This document shows positions 41,067 through 49,426 of a DNA stretch of 64,000 bases, in pieces. Source of the DNA: Streptomyces sp. NBC_01255 (GTDB lineage Bacteria; Actinomycetota; Actinomycetes; Streptomycetales; Streptomycetaceae); the NCBI RefSeq assembly GCF_036226445.1, contig NZ_CP108474.1:248001-312000 (forward strand). The letters run 5' to 3'. The position numbers and the translations under genes are program-made. Below the pieces are notes generated by a model, which was given only the letters and a program-made list of their open reading frames with translations, did no database searches and was not told where the DNA came from. Position 1 is the first letter of the stretch, and each line of letters opens with the position of its first letter.

Positions 41067-41837
41067 ATGGGATCGTTCGGATCAGTCGGCGGCGGCCGGG
41101 CCACGGGGCGGCGCCCGGTGCGCGGGATCGCGCTCGACATCGGTAGCTCGCGCACCCGGGCGTGGGCCCCGGGCGCGGGTGTCTTCGCGGACGTGCCGAG
41201 CGGTCCCGTCCGGCGCGGCCGGGTGACCGACGCCGAATCCCAGCTCCGGTTGCTGCGGCGGCTGGCGGCCGCCGCTCCCGGCGACGGCGGACACGACACC
41301 GTCGTGATGCTGACCCACCCGGTGCTCGCCGCTCCGGCGGAACGCGAGGCCGCGCGCCGGGTGGTGGACGGACTCGGCCCGGCGCGGGTCATCGCCGTGG
41401 ACAGCGCCCGAGCCGCCGCTGCCTATGCCGCCCCGCCCGGCGGCGGCCCCCTGCTCGTGGTCGACCTCGGCGCCCAGCTGACCGAGGTGACCCTCGTCGT
41501 CGACGGTCTGGTCGAGGACGCGCGGCTGGCCGAGGTGGGCGTCGACGACGTGCCGGAGTCGGGACGGGTCCCCGACGCGATCGCCGGGACGGCCGCGGAC
41601 CTGGTCAGCGACTTGTGGCGGCACGACGGCACCGGGGCCGTCCGCGGCGCGCTTCGCCGCGGAGTCCTGGTGACCGGCGGAGGCGCGCTCCGGCTGGACG
41701 TGACGAGCCGCCTGGCACACCTCCTCCGGGCCCGGCTGCGGCTGGCGAACGACCCGTCGACGAGCGTCGTCCGCGGCGCCGGACTGATGCTGGCCTCCGC
41801 CCTGCGCCACCCGGGCGGCGCGCTGGGCCGCGATTGA
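41067..41837 (+). CDS. short MreB/Hsp70-like actin-fold ATPase
   Basis: 256-aa protein of the actin-ATPase fold. Phosphate-1 motif GIALDIGSSRTRAWAPG, phosphate-2 LLVVDLGAQLTEVTLV, connecting LRRLAAAAPG and adenosine motif VLVTGGGALRLDV are present. It is shorter than MreB (about 340 aa) and lacks polymer-interface segments, so it may be a non-filamentous relative annotated 'rod shape-determining' in Streptomyces. ATG 41067 is chosen because GGAAGCG precedes it; an upstream ATG at 40983 lacks conservation. Function is unknown. Confidence 0.75.
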   Translation: MGSFGSVGGGRATGRRPVRGIALDIGSSRTRAWAPGAGVFADVPSGPVRRGRVTDAESQLRLLRRLAAAAPGDGGHDTVVMLTHPVLAAPAEREAARRVVDGLGPARVIAVDSARAAAAYAAPPGGGPLLVVDLGAQLTEVTLVVDGLVEDARLAEVGVDDVPESGRVPDAIAGTAADLVSDLWRHDGTGAVRGALRRGVLVTGGGALRLDVTSRLAHLLRARLRLANDPSTSVVRGAGLMLASALRHPGGALGRD

Positions 41838-41889
41838 TGCGGACGGCCGGACCGGCCGGACGATCCGGTCGGGTCGTCCGGCCGGAGGT

Positions 41890-42261
41890 TCAGCAGCCCA
41901 TCGACCAGATGTGGGAGTCACCGCGGTCATTGGCTGCGCCGTTGTAGCCGACCTCCTGTCCTGGGGCGAGACAGATCGTCATGCCGCCTCCCTGCCAGGC
42001 GCTCTCGTAGACCTTGACGTGATCCTTGATGCCGGGTCCGGAGATGCCGTGGTTGGCCCAGGAGGAGTCGGTGTCGGAGACCCAGCTCTCCCACCAGCCG
42101 TCGTCTCCGCTCCAGTTGGCACGCTGGCCGCCGAAGTTCGAGTCCTGCCAGACGCAGAACTCCCCACTGGGGCATTCGGCGGCCCCCGCGGAGGTGGAGA
42201 GAGCGAGGCCGGCGGTGACGGCGAGCAGGGCCGCCGCGGAGAGGGCGAGGGTGCGCTTCAC
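41890..42261 (-). CDS. secreted peptidase inhibitor family I36-like protein
   Basis: 123-aa exported protein. Signal KRTLALSAAALLAVTAGLAL, cleavage near STSAGA about residue 27. The mature domain shows the I36/beta-gamma-crystallin-like pattern ECPSGEFCVWQDSNFGGQRA and ends in CLAPGQEVGYNGAANDRGDSHIW. Four cysteines likely form two disulfides. Streptomyces SMPI-type inhibitors share this fold, so metalloprotease inhibition is possible but not proven. GTG 42261 overlaps the preceding lipoprotein stop (GTGA), so the two are cotranscribed. Confidence 0.85.
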   Translation of the reverse strand: MKRTLALSAAALLAVTAGLALSTSAGAAECPSGEFCVWQDSNFGGQRANWSGDDGWWESWVSDTDSSWANHGISGPGIKDHVKVYESAWQGGGMTICLAPGQEVGYNGAANDRGDSHIWSMGC

Positions 42262-42971
42262 GAGTGGTCGTGGCCTTTCTGCGGATGGGTGGGCGCGGGC
42301 AGTTCGGCTGCCCGCAGCAGCGCGCGGTCGCGCAGCTGCCGGTATGCGGTGAGCTGGTCGCGGTGCAGGGTGCGCACGACGGCGAGCTCGACGGCCTCCA
42401 GCCGGGCGCGGACGTCGTCGAGTCCGCTCTCCTGGGCGCAGCGGGTGGCGACGGCCGGATCGGGACTGGCGGGTCGTGGGCGGTCGGGTGGGGTCACGCA
42501 CCGGGTCCAGCGGGCGAGTGCCTCCTGATGGGCGGGGTCGTCGCGCATGCGGGCCTGGGCCTCGGCGCGAAGGTTGTCGACGGTGACCTGGGCCCGGAAC
42601 CAGCGGCGGGGGTCGCCGTACAGTCGGCCTCGCGCGGCGGCGAGGCAGCCGTCCTCGTGGGCGGTGACGGTGGCGCCCGTGGCGAGCGTGACGGAGAGCT
42701 CGCGGGGCCCCGCTCCGAAGAGCGCCGCCTGAAGGGTCCGGTCCTCGTCCGGGGCGCGGGCCCGTGCCGTGAGGGTGAGGCCCCGGTCCGCCAGGCAGTC
42801 GACGACGAGCCGGTGCTCGGCTGCCTTCAAGAGGGCGTCCTGGGCTGCCCGACCGGCCGGGACGCCCGGCTCCGCGGGGCCGTCCTGGCCGACGACGGTG
42901 CAGCCGGAGATGAGCAGGGAGGCGGCTGCGGTGACGAGGGCGCGGCGTGCGCGCGGTGTGGTGCGGAGCAT
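42258..42971 (-). CDS. lipoprotein, unknown function
   Basis: 237-aa exported lipoprotein. The signal RRALVTAAASLLISGC has a lipobox LISGC, with Cys23 to be lipidated. The mature chain is hydrophilic and helical, with few conserved features; three further cysteines occur. A run of Arg-rich helices (RMRDDPAHQEALARWTRC) near the centre is unusual. ATG 42971 preceded by GAAGGGGA. It is translationally coupled to the I36-like protein. I do not recognise a named family. Confidence 0.7.
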   Translation of the reverse strand: MLRTTPRARRALVTAAASLLISGCTVVGQDGPAEPGVPAGRAAQDALLKAAEHRLVVDCLADRGLTLTARARAPDEDRTLQAALFGAGPRELSVTLATGATVTAHEDGCLAAARGRLYGDPRRWFRAQVTVDNLRAEAQARMRDDPAHQEALARWTRCVTPPDRPRPASPDPAVATRCAQESGLDDVRARLEAVELAVVRTLHRDQLTAYRQLRDRALLRAAELPAPTHPQKGHDHS

Positions 42972-43346
42972 GGGGTCCCCTTCGAACGTCCCGGATCGGT
43001 GGGGTCCGGGTGATCGTCCGGAGGGCCCGGGAAGATCACTGCCCGGGGCAGGACCGGCCATGCCGAGGCTCACTCGAACGGGTCGAACGCGCCGGATCAT
43101 GCGCCCCTTGGGCGCCGTTTCACCACCGCGCGGGGAGATTCCGGGCACGACAAAGCCCCGGTCGGACGGGGGATTCCAACCGGGGCCGATAGCCGTGACA
43201 TCGAAGAGCGGTCACCTCTGGGGGGGGACCTTGGGGACCGGACCCCTTCGCCGTCACATACGTATGAACGGTAAACGTCTCCGGAATGTTCCGTGTACTC
43301 CCGCGTGGGCGATGTGAGGCACCTCACCCGGTTTCGGCGGGTCTCG
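42972..43346. other. gene-free interval of 375 bases
   Basis: I see no convincing gene. It holds the upstream region of the lipoprotein gene on the left, a terminator hairpin at 43155-43186, a G-run near 43219-43227 (CTGGGGGGGG), an AT-richer patch with CATACGTATG (43258-43267) and an inverted GTGAGG/CACCTCAC at 43313-43327 of unknown meaning. Confidence 0.6.
43155..43186 (-). terminator. terminator of the polysaccharide deacetylase gene
   Basis: GCCCCGGT (43155-43162) pairs with ACCGGGGC (43179-43186). Read on the minus strand the hairpin is followed by TTTGT, a short U-tract, and lies about 160 bases beyond the deacetylase stop. Confidence 0.65.
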
Positions 43347-44174
43347 TCATTCGCTCTCGGGGGCGTACACGACCCCGGGCTCGGCCTTTCCGGGGGCGAG
43401 GAGTTCGGGCACCGTCACGAAAGTGAAGCCCCGATGCTTGAGCTCGTCGATGATCGAGGGGACGGCCGGCACGGTTCCGTCGTAGATGTCGTGGAGCAGG
43501 ATGATCCCGTCGCGCCGCGACTGGTCGATCACACGCTGGCGTATCAGTGCGGAGTCGGTGGTGGAGTAGTCCTTCGCGGTGACGCTCCACAGTATCTGCG
43601 CGAGGCCGAGCTCCTTGCTGACCTCGGAGACCGTGTCGTCGGTGCGGCCCTGCGGCGGGCGCATCAGGGTGGGCTTGCGGCCGGTTATCTTCTCGACGGC
43701 GGTCTGGGTGCGTGCCAGTTCCTCGCGGACCTCGGCCTCGTCGAGGTCGGTCAGGATCCGGTGGCTCCAGGTGTGGTTGGCGACCTCGTGCCCCTCGTCG
43801 GCGATGCGCTTGACGACCTGGGGGTAGCGGTCGACGTGCTTCTTGCCGAGCAGGAAGAAAGTGGCGGGGACCCGCTTCTCCTTGAGGATGTCGAGGAGCC
43901 GGGGCGTGTCCTTGCCCGGCCCGGCGTCGAAGGTCAGCGCTATGCACTTCACCTCGGCGCAGTCCACGCGCCGGGCACCCGCGCCCGTGCCCTTGTCGTC
44001 CGTCCCGGCCTCGCTCTGCGTCCCGGCCTCGCCCTCCGCCTTCCCGGCCTTGCCCCGGGCGTCCTGTGGAGTGACCCGGTCGACCCCGCACCCGCCCAGC
44101 GTCAGCATCAGCGACGCGGCGGCGAGCGCGACGGCCGCCGTCCCCCTGCGGCTGCCCGGCCTGAATCGGAACAT
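43347..44174 (-). CDS. polysaccharide deacetylase lipoprotein
   Basis: 275-aa exported NodB-type deacetylase. The lipobox LTLGGC is in the signal (VALAAASLMLTLGGC). NodB motifs follow in order: TFDAGPG (catalytic Asp), HEVANHTWSHRIL (two metal His), MRPPQGRTDD, and IILLHDIYDG with the last His. Zinc-type peptidoglycan or chitin deacetylation at the cell surface is inferred. A charged Gly/Glu linker sits between the lipid Cys and the domain. ATG 44174 chosen because the lipid signal begins there; two earlier in-frame starts are possible. Confidence 0.9.
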   Translation of the reverse strand: MFRFRPGSRRGTAAVALAAASLMLTLGGCGVDRVTPQDARGKAGKAEGEAGTQSEAGTDDKGTGAGARRVDCAEVKCIALTFDAGPGKDTPRLLDILKEKRVPATFFLLGKKHVDRYPQVVKRIADEGHEVANHTWSHRILTDLDEAEVREELARTQTAVEKITGRKPTLMRPPQGRTDDTVSEVSKELGLAQILWSVTAKDYSTTDSALIRQRVIDQSRRDGIILLHDIYDGTVPAVPSIIDELKHRGFTFVTVPELLAPGKAEPGVVYAPESE

Positions 44175-44367
44175 GGTGGAACCCGCTTTCCCCTGCGATG
44201 ACATCGGTACGGTCGCCACCGCCTGGTCAGGACGGATCTTGCGACCTCGAGGACTCTACACACGGTGTATACCGGTGATCGCAGGGGGGTGCTCCAGGCG
44301 CCTGCGGGCATGCGTGAGACCCGGGCGGCGCCCGTCCGCTCCGCCCGGGATGTCGGTGCCTCGCCGC

Positions 44368-44745
44368 TCAGCGGGAGGCGAGCAGCAGACGGGCCTCGGT
44401 CTCCTGGTCACCCGAGACCGACTGCAGGGACTGGACGTCGAAGCCGGTGGCGAGCACGCGCTCGACCTCGTCGACGGCGTGGTAGCCACCGGTGAGCGTG
44501 GCGCCGACCAGCGCGGACAGATGCGTGGGGCCCACGTCCTCGTGCCGTCCGTCGGCCGTGTCGAACGTGGCAACCCAGACGGTGGTGGCCGGGCCCTTCG
44601 CCGTCTGCGGGCTCGGGGTCTCCATGTCCTCCACCTGGTAGACGCGGTCGAGGACGTCGAACACGGCCTGGGCGTCCTCCCGGGAGCAGTCGCTCAGCTG
44701 CACCGTGACGTCGGTGTCGATGTGCAAGTCGTACACGTCGCTCAT
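44368..44745 (-). CDS. hypothetical protein, acidic, unknown
   Basis: 125-aa soluble protein of low pI. Segments TVQLSDCSREDAQAVFDVLDRVYQ and DRVYQVEDMETPSP suggest a small alpha/beta domain. I do not recognise a family. The start is uncertain: ATG 44745 lies directly after AAGGAG with no spacer, whereas GTG 44736 has AAGGAG at a normal 9-base distance. It is downstream of, and same strand as, the ligase gene, separated by 87 bases, so a shared transcript is possible. Confidence 0.6.
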   Translation of the reverse strand: MSDVYDLHIDTDVTVQLSDCSREDAQAVFDVLDRVYQVEDMETPSPQTAKGPATTVWVATFDTADGRHEDVGPTHLSALVGATLTGGYHAVDEVERVLATGFDVQSLQSVSGDQETEARLLLASR

Positions 44746-44832
44746 CTCCTTGCGGCTCCTCGTACCACGTCTCCAGCATCCCTCGCGGCACGCACTCCCG
44801 CGAGGTCCAGCGAGGCCCTGTCGTCCCCGCGC

Positions 44833-46380
44833 TCAGCGGGACCCGATGAGCGCCTCGACGGTGTCGGCCTCCGCGGCCGGCTTGTCGGGGCGGTGGCGTA
44901 CGACGCGGGCGAACCGGAGGGTGATGCCGGCCGGGTAGCGGGTCGAGGCCTGAAGTCCGTCGTAGGCGATCTCGACGACGAGCTCGGGTCGCACCCGCAC
45001 GGTGAACCCGTCGTCCTCCACGGCGAGTTCGCCGAGCCGCTCGGTCTGCCACCGGAGCATGTCGTCGGACAGCCCCTTGAAAGTCTTGCCCAACATGACG
45101 AAGCCGCCGTCCTTGGCACGCGCCCCGAGGTGGAGATTGGAGAGCAGCCCGGTCCTGCGGCCGTGGCCCCGTTCCACGGCGAGGACGACGAGGTCGACGG
45201 TGTGGACGGGCTTCACCTTCAGCCAGGTGCGGCCCCGGCGGCCGGCCACGTAGGGCGCGTCCAGGGCCTTGACGAGGACGCCCTCGTGTCCGCGTTCCAG
45301 CGTCTCGGTGAAGAAGTGCTCGGCGCCCTCGACCTGTGCGGGATCGGCGGGGTCCGTGACCACGAGGCGGCGGACCCGCCGGGACTCGGGGAGCAGCCGC
45401 GACAGGACGGCGTGCCGGTCCCCGGCCGACCGGTCGATCAGGCTCTCGCCATCGGCGGCGAGGACGTCGAAGAAGACGGCCGTCAGCGGCAGCGCGGCCC
45501 GTGCCCCGGCCACGTCGGTTCGGGAGCCCACCCGCGAGGCGATGGACTGGAAGGACACGGGCCGTCCGGTGCCGGGGTCGAGGGCGATGACCTCCCCGTC
45601 GAGGATGAACGCGTCCGAGGGGACGGCCCGGGCGGTCGCGACGACCTCGGGGAGGCGGTCGGTGATGTCGTCGAGGGAACGGGTGTGGACGCGCACGTCG
45701 TCACCGCTGCGGTGGACCTGGACGCGGATGCCGTCGAGCTTCTCCTCCACGGCGCAGGCCCCGAGTGCGGCGATCGCGTCGGTGACGGAGGCGGCGGTAT
45801 GCGCGAGCATGGGCTGCACCGGGCTCCCGACCCGCAGTGTGAACCGGCCGAGCGCGGTGGCCCCCTGGGCCAGCACGGCCTGGGCGACCGGAGGCAGCGA
45901 GCCTTCGAGCATGACGGCACGGCGCAGCTCGGCGGCGGGCACGGTGGCGGCCTTGGCGACGCCTTCCAGGGCGATGGCGTCGAGAGCCCCCTGTCGTACG
46001 TCCCCGGAGAGGAGCCGGAGCAGCAGCTCCTGTTCGTCGCGGGTGGCGGCGGCGAACAGGGAGCGGACGAGCCGGTCCCGCTCCGCGCGGGCGCCCGTTC
46101 CGGAGACGGCGGCGAGGTCCGAGAGCGCGGCGTCGACACGCGCGAGGGTGAGACCGGGCGCCTCGGCCGGCGGGACCGCGGGCGGAACGACGTTCTTGAG
46201 GACGCTCCACCCGACGCCGATCCGCCCCTGCGGGAGCCGGCCCGCGAGATAGGCGATGACGAGCGGACTCTCCTCGGGCACGGCCTCCGCGAAGAGCTCG
46301 GCCAGCAGACCGATCTTGCGCGAGCGCGCCGAGGTGGCGGCGACCTCCCGGGACACCTCCGCGACACGGGCGAGCAGCAT
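44833..46380 (-). CDS. ATP-dependent DNA ligase, LigB type
   Basis: 515-aa ligase matching the actinobacterial LigB class. The nucleotidyl lysine sits in EEKLDGIRVQVHR, followed by motifs DGEVIALDP, VFFDVLAADGESL, EGVLVKALDAPY and TWLKVKPVHTVDLVVLAVE. The N-terminal all-helical region (residues 1-190) is the LigB extension with RIGVGWSVLKN. The OB fold ends in ITLRFARVVRHR. It seals nicks in repair alongside NAD-dependent LigA. ATG 46380 fits the family start MLL. No repair partner is adjacent. Secure. Confidence 0.95.
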   Translation of the reverse strand: MLLARVAEVSREVAATSARSRKIGLLAELFAEAVPEESPLVIAYLAGRLPQGRIGVGWSVLKNVVPPAVPPAEAPGLTLARVDAALSDLAAVSGTGARAERDRLVRSLFAAATRDEQELLLRLLSGDVRQGALDAIALEGVAKAATVPAAELRRAVMLEGSLPPVAQAVLAQGATALGRFTLRVGSPVQPMLAHTAASVTDAIAALGACAVEEKLDGIRVQVHRSGDDVRVHTRSLDDITDRLPEVVATARAVPSDAFILDGEVIALDPGTGRPVSFQSIASRVGSRTDVAGARAALPLTAVFFDVLAADGESLIDRSAGDRHAVLSRLLPESRRVRRLVVTDPADPAQVEGAEHFFTETLERGHEGVLVKALDAPYVAGRRGRTWLKVKPVHTVDLVVLAVERGHGRRTGLLSNLHLGARAKDGGFVMLGKTFKGLSDDMLRWQTERLGELAVEDDGFTVRVRPELVVEIAYDGLQASTRYPAGITLRFARVVRHRPDKPAAEADTVEALIGSR

Positions 46381-46438
46381 GGCCCCATCCTCCCCACACG
46401 CCGCCCCCGCCGCACTCCGGCGCCGGTCCGGTTCCCCG

Positions 46439-47593
46439 TCAGGGCCAGGCCACCGGCCGCTTGCCTCTCCGGCGCCGCGTGGCACCCTCCGCCGTCCTGC
46501 GGAGGAGCCGGTCGAGCAGCCGGGTACGGCGGGACCCGGCCCGCGATGTCAGCTCCGGCTCGGGCGCCGGAGACACCATGGGGAGCCGTACAGCTGACGC
46601 CTCCGCGCCCTGCGACGTCGGCGCTTCCAGGGCCCGCGCGACCACGACCGCCGAAGTCGCCAGCGGGGTCGGAGCCGGGCGCGGGCCCGAAGCCGGGCGC
46701 GGGCCCGAGCCGGTCACCGGCTCCGACGCCGCTGCCCACTCCGGCGTGGGCAGCGGCTCCGAGCCCGTCCGTGGTTCCAAGCCCGCCCTCGGCTGCGGCT
46801 TGGGCCGCGGCGCGCGGGCCGGGGTCTCGCCCGGGTGCGGGGCGGGGCGGTCCGCGCGTGCTTCCTCCAGAGCCAGGGTCAGGCTCATCCGGTGCCAGAG
46901 GACCTCGTCCGGCTCGTCCGCCAGCGCGAGCCGTTCGGCCACCTCGCGTGCCGCCGGCGACACAGAGTGGCCGGGCTGTGGTGGCGGGCTCAACCGGTCG
47001 AGGTGAGCGCGCTCGTACGGATCGCCGACGACCTCGGCCAGATGGACGGGGTGGAGCATCGAGGCGATGGCGGCCGCGCGGGCCCATGGATCGTCCGTGG
47101 CCCGGAGCAGCAGGGCGAGCCGGCGCGCCCGCCAGTTCCTCGGCCTCGCGTCCTCGTGCGCGTCAAGCCGCTCGCGAACGTCCTGGGGCAGCCACCCGGT
47201 GAGCAGGGCCGGGTGGGAGAGGGCGAATTCGGTCACCTCCGCCGCGAGGTACATCCACACCACCGCCCGGTAGCGGTTCAGATAGAACCGCACCGGGCTG
47301 AGGTGCCCTGTCCTGGCCAGCCGGGTGAACCGGTCCTGCGGCACGGAAAGCAGCGCCGCGGCCTCCCGGGTGCCCACCGCCCGCACCCTTTCGCGCAGGC
47401 CGTCGGGGAAGTCCGGCGCGGCCCTGAGACGGTCGATCTCCGCGCGCTCAATCCGCCGCCGCTCGCCGTCGCCCACCGGAACGGTCCTCACCAGGCCCAG
47501 CTGCGTCGCGAGCTTGAACTCGCCGCGCCTCAGCTCCAGTTCCTCCGCTGCCTGCCCCGGTGTCACCGTGCCCGCGCCTTCGTCCACCGTCAT
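46439..47593 (-). CDS. DUF6397 family protein
   Basis: 384-aa actinobacterial protein. The N-terminus TPGQAAEELELRRGEFKLATQLGLVRTVP and RIERAEIDRLRAAPDFPDGLRERV resemble a duplicated winged-helix DNA-binding domain; VPQDRFTRLARTGHLSPVRFYLNRYRAVVWMYLAAE is the family hallmark. The last 140 residues are Pro/Ala/Ser rich with duplicated repeats near 46680-46700. ATG 47593 with GGGGGAGGG upstream; GTG 47596 possible. Two DnaA boxes lie about 85-107 bases upstream. Function unknown, DNA binding inferred. Confidence 0.8.
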   Translation of the reverse strand: MTVDEGAGTVTPGQAAEELELRRGEFKLATQLGLVRTVPVGDGERRRIERAEIDRLRAAPDFPDGLRERVRAVGTREAAALLSVPQDRFTRLARTGHLSPVRFYLNRYRAVVWMYLAAEVTEFALSHPALLTGWLPQDVRERLDAHEDARPRNWRARRLALLLRATDDPWARAAAIASMLHPVHLAEVVGDPYERAHLDRLSPPPQPGHSVSPAAREVAERLALADEPDEVLWHRMSLTLALEEARADRPAPHPGETPARAPRPKPQPRAGLEPRTGSEPLPTPEWAAASEPVTGSGPRPASGPRPAPTPLATSAVVVARALEAPTSQGAEASAVRLPMVSPAPEPELTSRAGSRRTRLLDRLLRRTAEGATRRRRGKRPVAWP

Positions 47594-47677
47594 CACGTGG
47601 CCCTCCCCCGTACGTCCGTGGTCTCTCGTACTCCTACAAGAGAAAACGTAACGCAGAGTGACGACACTCGTGCGGCC

Positions 47678-47700
47678 TGTGGACAACGCCCTGTGGACAA
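47678..47700 (-). other. two perfect DnaA boxes (direct repeats)
   Basis: TTGTCCACA occurs twice on the minus strand: 47678-47686 and 47692-47700, with CAGGGCG-like bases forming an 11-bp direct repeat (TTGTCCACAGG) at 14-bp spacing. This is the exact Streptomyces DnaA consensus. It lies in the promoter region of the DUF6397 gene. Confidence 0.75.
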
Positions 47701-47707
47701 ACCGCCG

Positions 47708-48121
47708 TCAGTACGTGGTGTCACCCGGACGGCCCGGCTGGCGTGCCGCCACGCCGAGGTGCTCGCCGACCCGGTTGACGAGCAGCGTCATCTCGTACGC
47801 GACCTGGCCGACGTCGGCCTCGGCCGCGCTGAGGACACAGAGGCAGCTGCCCTCGCCCGCCGCCGTCACGAAGAGCAGCGCCTCGTCGAACTCCACCATG
47901 GTCTGCCGGGCCCGGCCGGCCCGGAAGTGCCGGCCGGAGCCCCGGGCCAGGCTGTGCAGGCCCGAGGAGACGGCGGCCAGGTGCTCGGCGTCCTCCCGCG
48001 CGAGACCACTGCTCGCGCCCGTCACCAGACCGTCGTTCGACAGCACCAGCGCGTGCCGTATGAACCCGACCCGTTGGGTCAGATCGTCGAGAAGCCAGTC
48101 CAGTCCTTTGTCCAGCGCCAT
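47708..48121 (-). CDS. Roadblock/LC7-domain protein, orphan CvnB paralogue
   Basis: 137-aa single Roadblock/LC7 domain. LDWLLDDLTQRVGFIRHALVLSNDGLVTGASSGLAREDAEHLAAVSSGLHSLARG parallels the CvnB of the conservon 2 kb away (compare positions 1-70). Such proteins bind the Ras-like CvnD and modulate GTPase signalling. It is separate from the conservon, with the F420 protein in between. ATG 48121. It could be a leftover duplicate or a second adaptor. Confidence 0.88.
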   Translation of the reverse strand: MALDKGLDWLLDDLTQRVGFIRHALVLSNDGLVTGASSGLAREDAEHLAAVSSGLHSLARGSGRHFRAGRARQTMVEFDEALLFVTAAGEGSCLCVLSAAEADVGQVAYEMTLLVNRVGEHLGVAARQPGRPGDTTY

Positions 48122-48270
48122 GCGTGGTCCTCCCCCTTGGTGTTGCGTCCCCGTCGACCCGCAAGTCATCCGGCGTCGCGTGTCGTGGCAAGCCTTACGC
48201 ACTGTCGTGGACAGGGCAAGCACCGGACCGTGCCCGCGCGTGCCGCCCGACGTCGGAAGCCGTCTGACGC

Positions 48271-48300
48271 CCGAAGCCGCCGGAAGCCGCCGGAAGCCGC
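48271..48300 (+). repeat. 10-bp tandem repeat (x3)
   Basis: Three tandem copies of the 10-bp unit CGGAAGCCGC (the first copy with CCGAAGCCGC) in the intergenic region upstream of the F420 oxidoreductase. Function not apparent. Confidence 0.7.
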
Positions 48301-48339
48301 CGGGCGCACGATGTCCGACGCGCGAGGCAGGATGGAGGC

Positions 48340-48765
48340 ATGACGAGGATGACCGAGGATCAGTGGCGGGCCTTCGTGTCCGCGGGGACCCGTACCGGCA
48401 AACTGGCGACCGTTCGGGACGACGGCAGTCCGCACGTCGTGCCCGTCTGGTTCCTGCTCGACGGCGACGACTTCGTGTTCAACACGGGCAAGGACACCGT
48501 GAAGGGCCGGAACCTCTCCCGGGACCCGCGGGTGTCTCTGTGCGTCGACGACGACACTCCGCCGTTCGCCTTCGTCTCCCTGAGCGGTCGCGCCGAACTC
48601 GGCGAGGACCCTGCCGAGTTGCGCCATTGGGCCGCCCGCATCGGCGCCCGCTACATGGGCGATGACCGGGCGGCGGAGTTCGGGGAGCGGAACGGGGTCC
48701 CGGGCGAACTCCTCGTCCGGGTACGGATCGACAAGGTGATCGCCCGGGGCGGCGTCTCCGACTGA
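48340..48765 (+). CDS. PPOX-class F420-dependent oxidoreductase
   Basis: 141-aa split-barrel protein. Motif order LATVRDDGSPHVVPVWFLLDGDDFVFNTG, GRNLSRDPRVSLCVDDD and FVSLSGRAEL fits deazaflavin (F420)-dependent reductases of the PPOX fold. Such enzymes often reduce quinones or aromatic nitro compounds, protecting against redox stress. ATG 48340. It lies convergent with the end of the conservon and is not part of it. Single gene. Confidence 0.88.
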   Translation: MTRMTEDQWRAFVSAGTRTGKLATVRDDGSPHVVPVWFLLDGDDFVFNTGKDTVKGRNLSRDPRVSLCVDDDTPPFAFVSLSGRAELGEDPAELRHWAARIGARYMGDDRAAEFGERNGVPGELLVRVRIDKVIARGGVSD

Positions 48766-48790
48766 GGGGGTGTGGCGCGGCGGCACGCCC

Positions 48791-49426
48791 TCAGCCGACG
48801 CTGTCGAGGAGTCGGGCGGTGTGCATCCGCCCGGCGTATTCGACGAGGCGGATGAGCACCTCCTTCCCCGAGTCGCGGTCGCGCGCGTCGCACAGCACCA
48901 CGGGTGTGCCGCGGTCCAGGTCGAGCGCGCGGGAGACCTCGCGCGCGCCGTACGTCCGGGCGCCCGTGAAGCAGTTGACGGCGACGACGAAGGGGATCTT
49001 GCGGTGCTCGAAGTAGTCGACGGCCGGGAAGCAGTCCTCGAGCCGCCGGGTGTCGGCGAGCACGACGGCCCCCAGGGCGCCCTGCGACAGTTCGTCCCAC
49101 AGAAACCAGAAGCGGTCCTGACCGGGGGTGCCGAAGAGGTAGAGGGAGAGCCCGGAACGGATCGTGATGCGGCCGAAGTCCATGGCGACGGTCGTGGTGG
49201 TCTTCTGGGCGACTCCCCCGGTGTCGTCGACGAGTTCACCGGCGCGGCTGAGCTGTTCCTCGGTCCGCAGGGGCCGGATCTCGCTGACGGCGCCGACCAG
49301 GGTGGTCTTGCCCACGCCGAATCCTCCGGCGACCAGGATCTTCAGGGCGAGGGCGGTGGTGTCCACGCCGTCGCCCGCGCCGGATCCGCTATCCGTACCG
49401 GTGCTCTCAGAGCGCTCGTAGGCCAT
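48791..49426 (-). CDS. cvnD: CvnD-type Ras-like GTPase (conservon)
   Basis: 211-aa small GTPase of conservons. P-loop GGFGVGKTT (residues 34-42), switch region with TTTTVAMDFG, TPGQDRFWFLW as the G3 motif (DxxG replaced by TPGQ), and VVAVNCF as G4 variant. It is the signal output of the conservon and works with the CvnA kinase-like sensor, CvnB and CvnC. It overlaps cvnC by 20 bases. Membrane-associated. Secure. Confidence 0.93.
   Translation of the reverse strand: MAYERSESTGTDSGSGAGDGVDTTALALKILVAGGFGVGKTTLVGAVSEIRPLRTEEQLSRAGELVDDTGGVAQKTTTTVAMDFGRITIRSGLSLYLFGTPGQDRFWFLWDELSQGALGAVVLADTRRLEDCFPAVDYFEHRKIPFVVAVNCFTGARTYGAREVSRALDLDRGTPVVLCDARDRDSGKEVLIRLVEYAGRMHTARLLDSVG

Noticed and set aside
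43264..43317. 17-codon peptide frame in the 375-base gene-free interval
   Set aside because: No convincing ribosome site and no similarity to known leader peptides.
43311..43330. Iron-regulator box around GTGAGG/CACCTCAC
   Set aside because: The sequence departs from the known DmdR/IdeR consensus, and no iron-uptake gene is next to it.
43843..47202. An 1119-codon open frame on the plus strand
   Set aside because: Antisense to the deacetylase, ligase and DUF6397 genes with no family similarity; an effect of high GC content.
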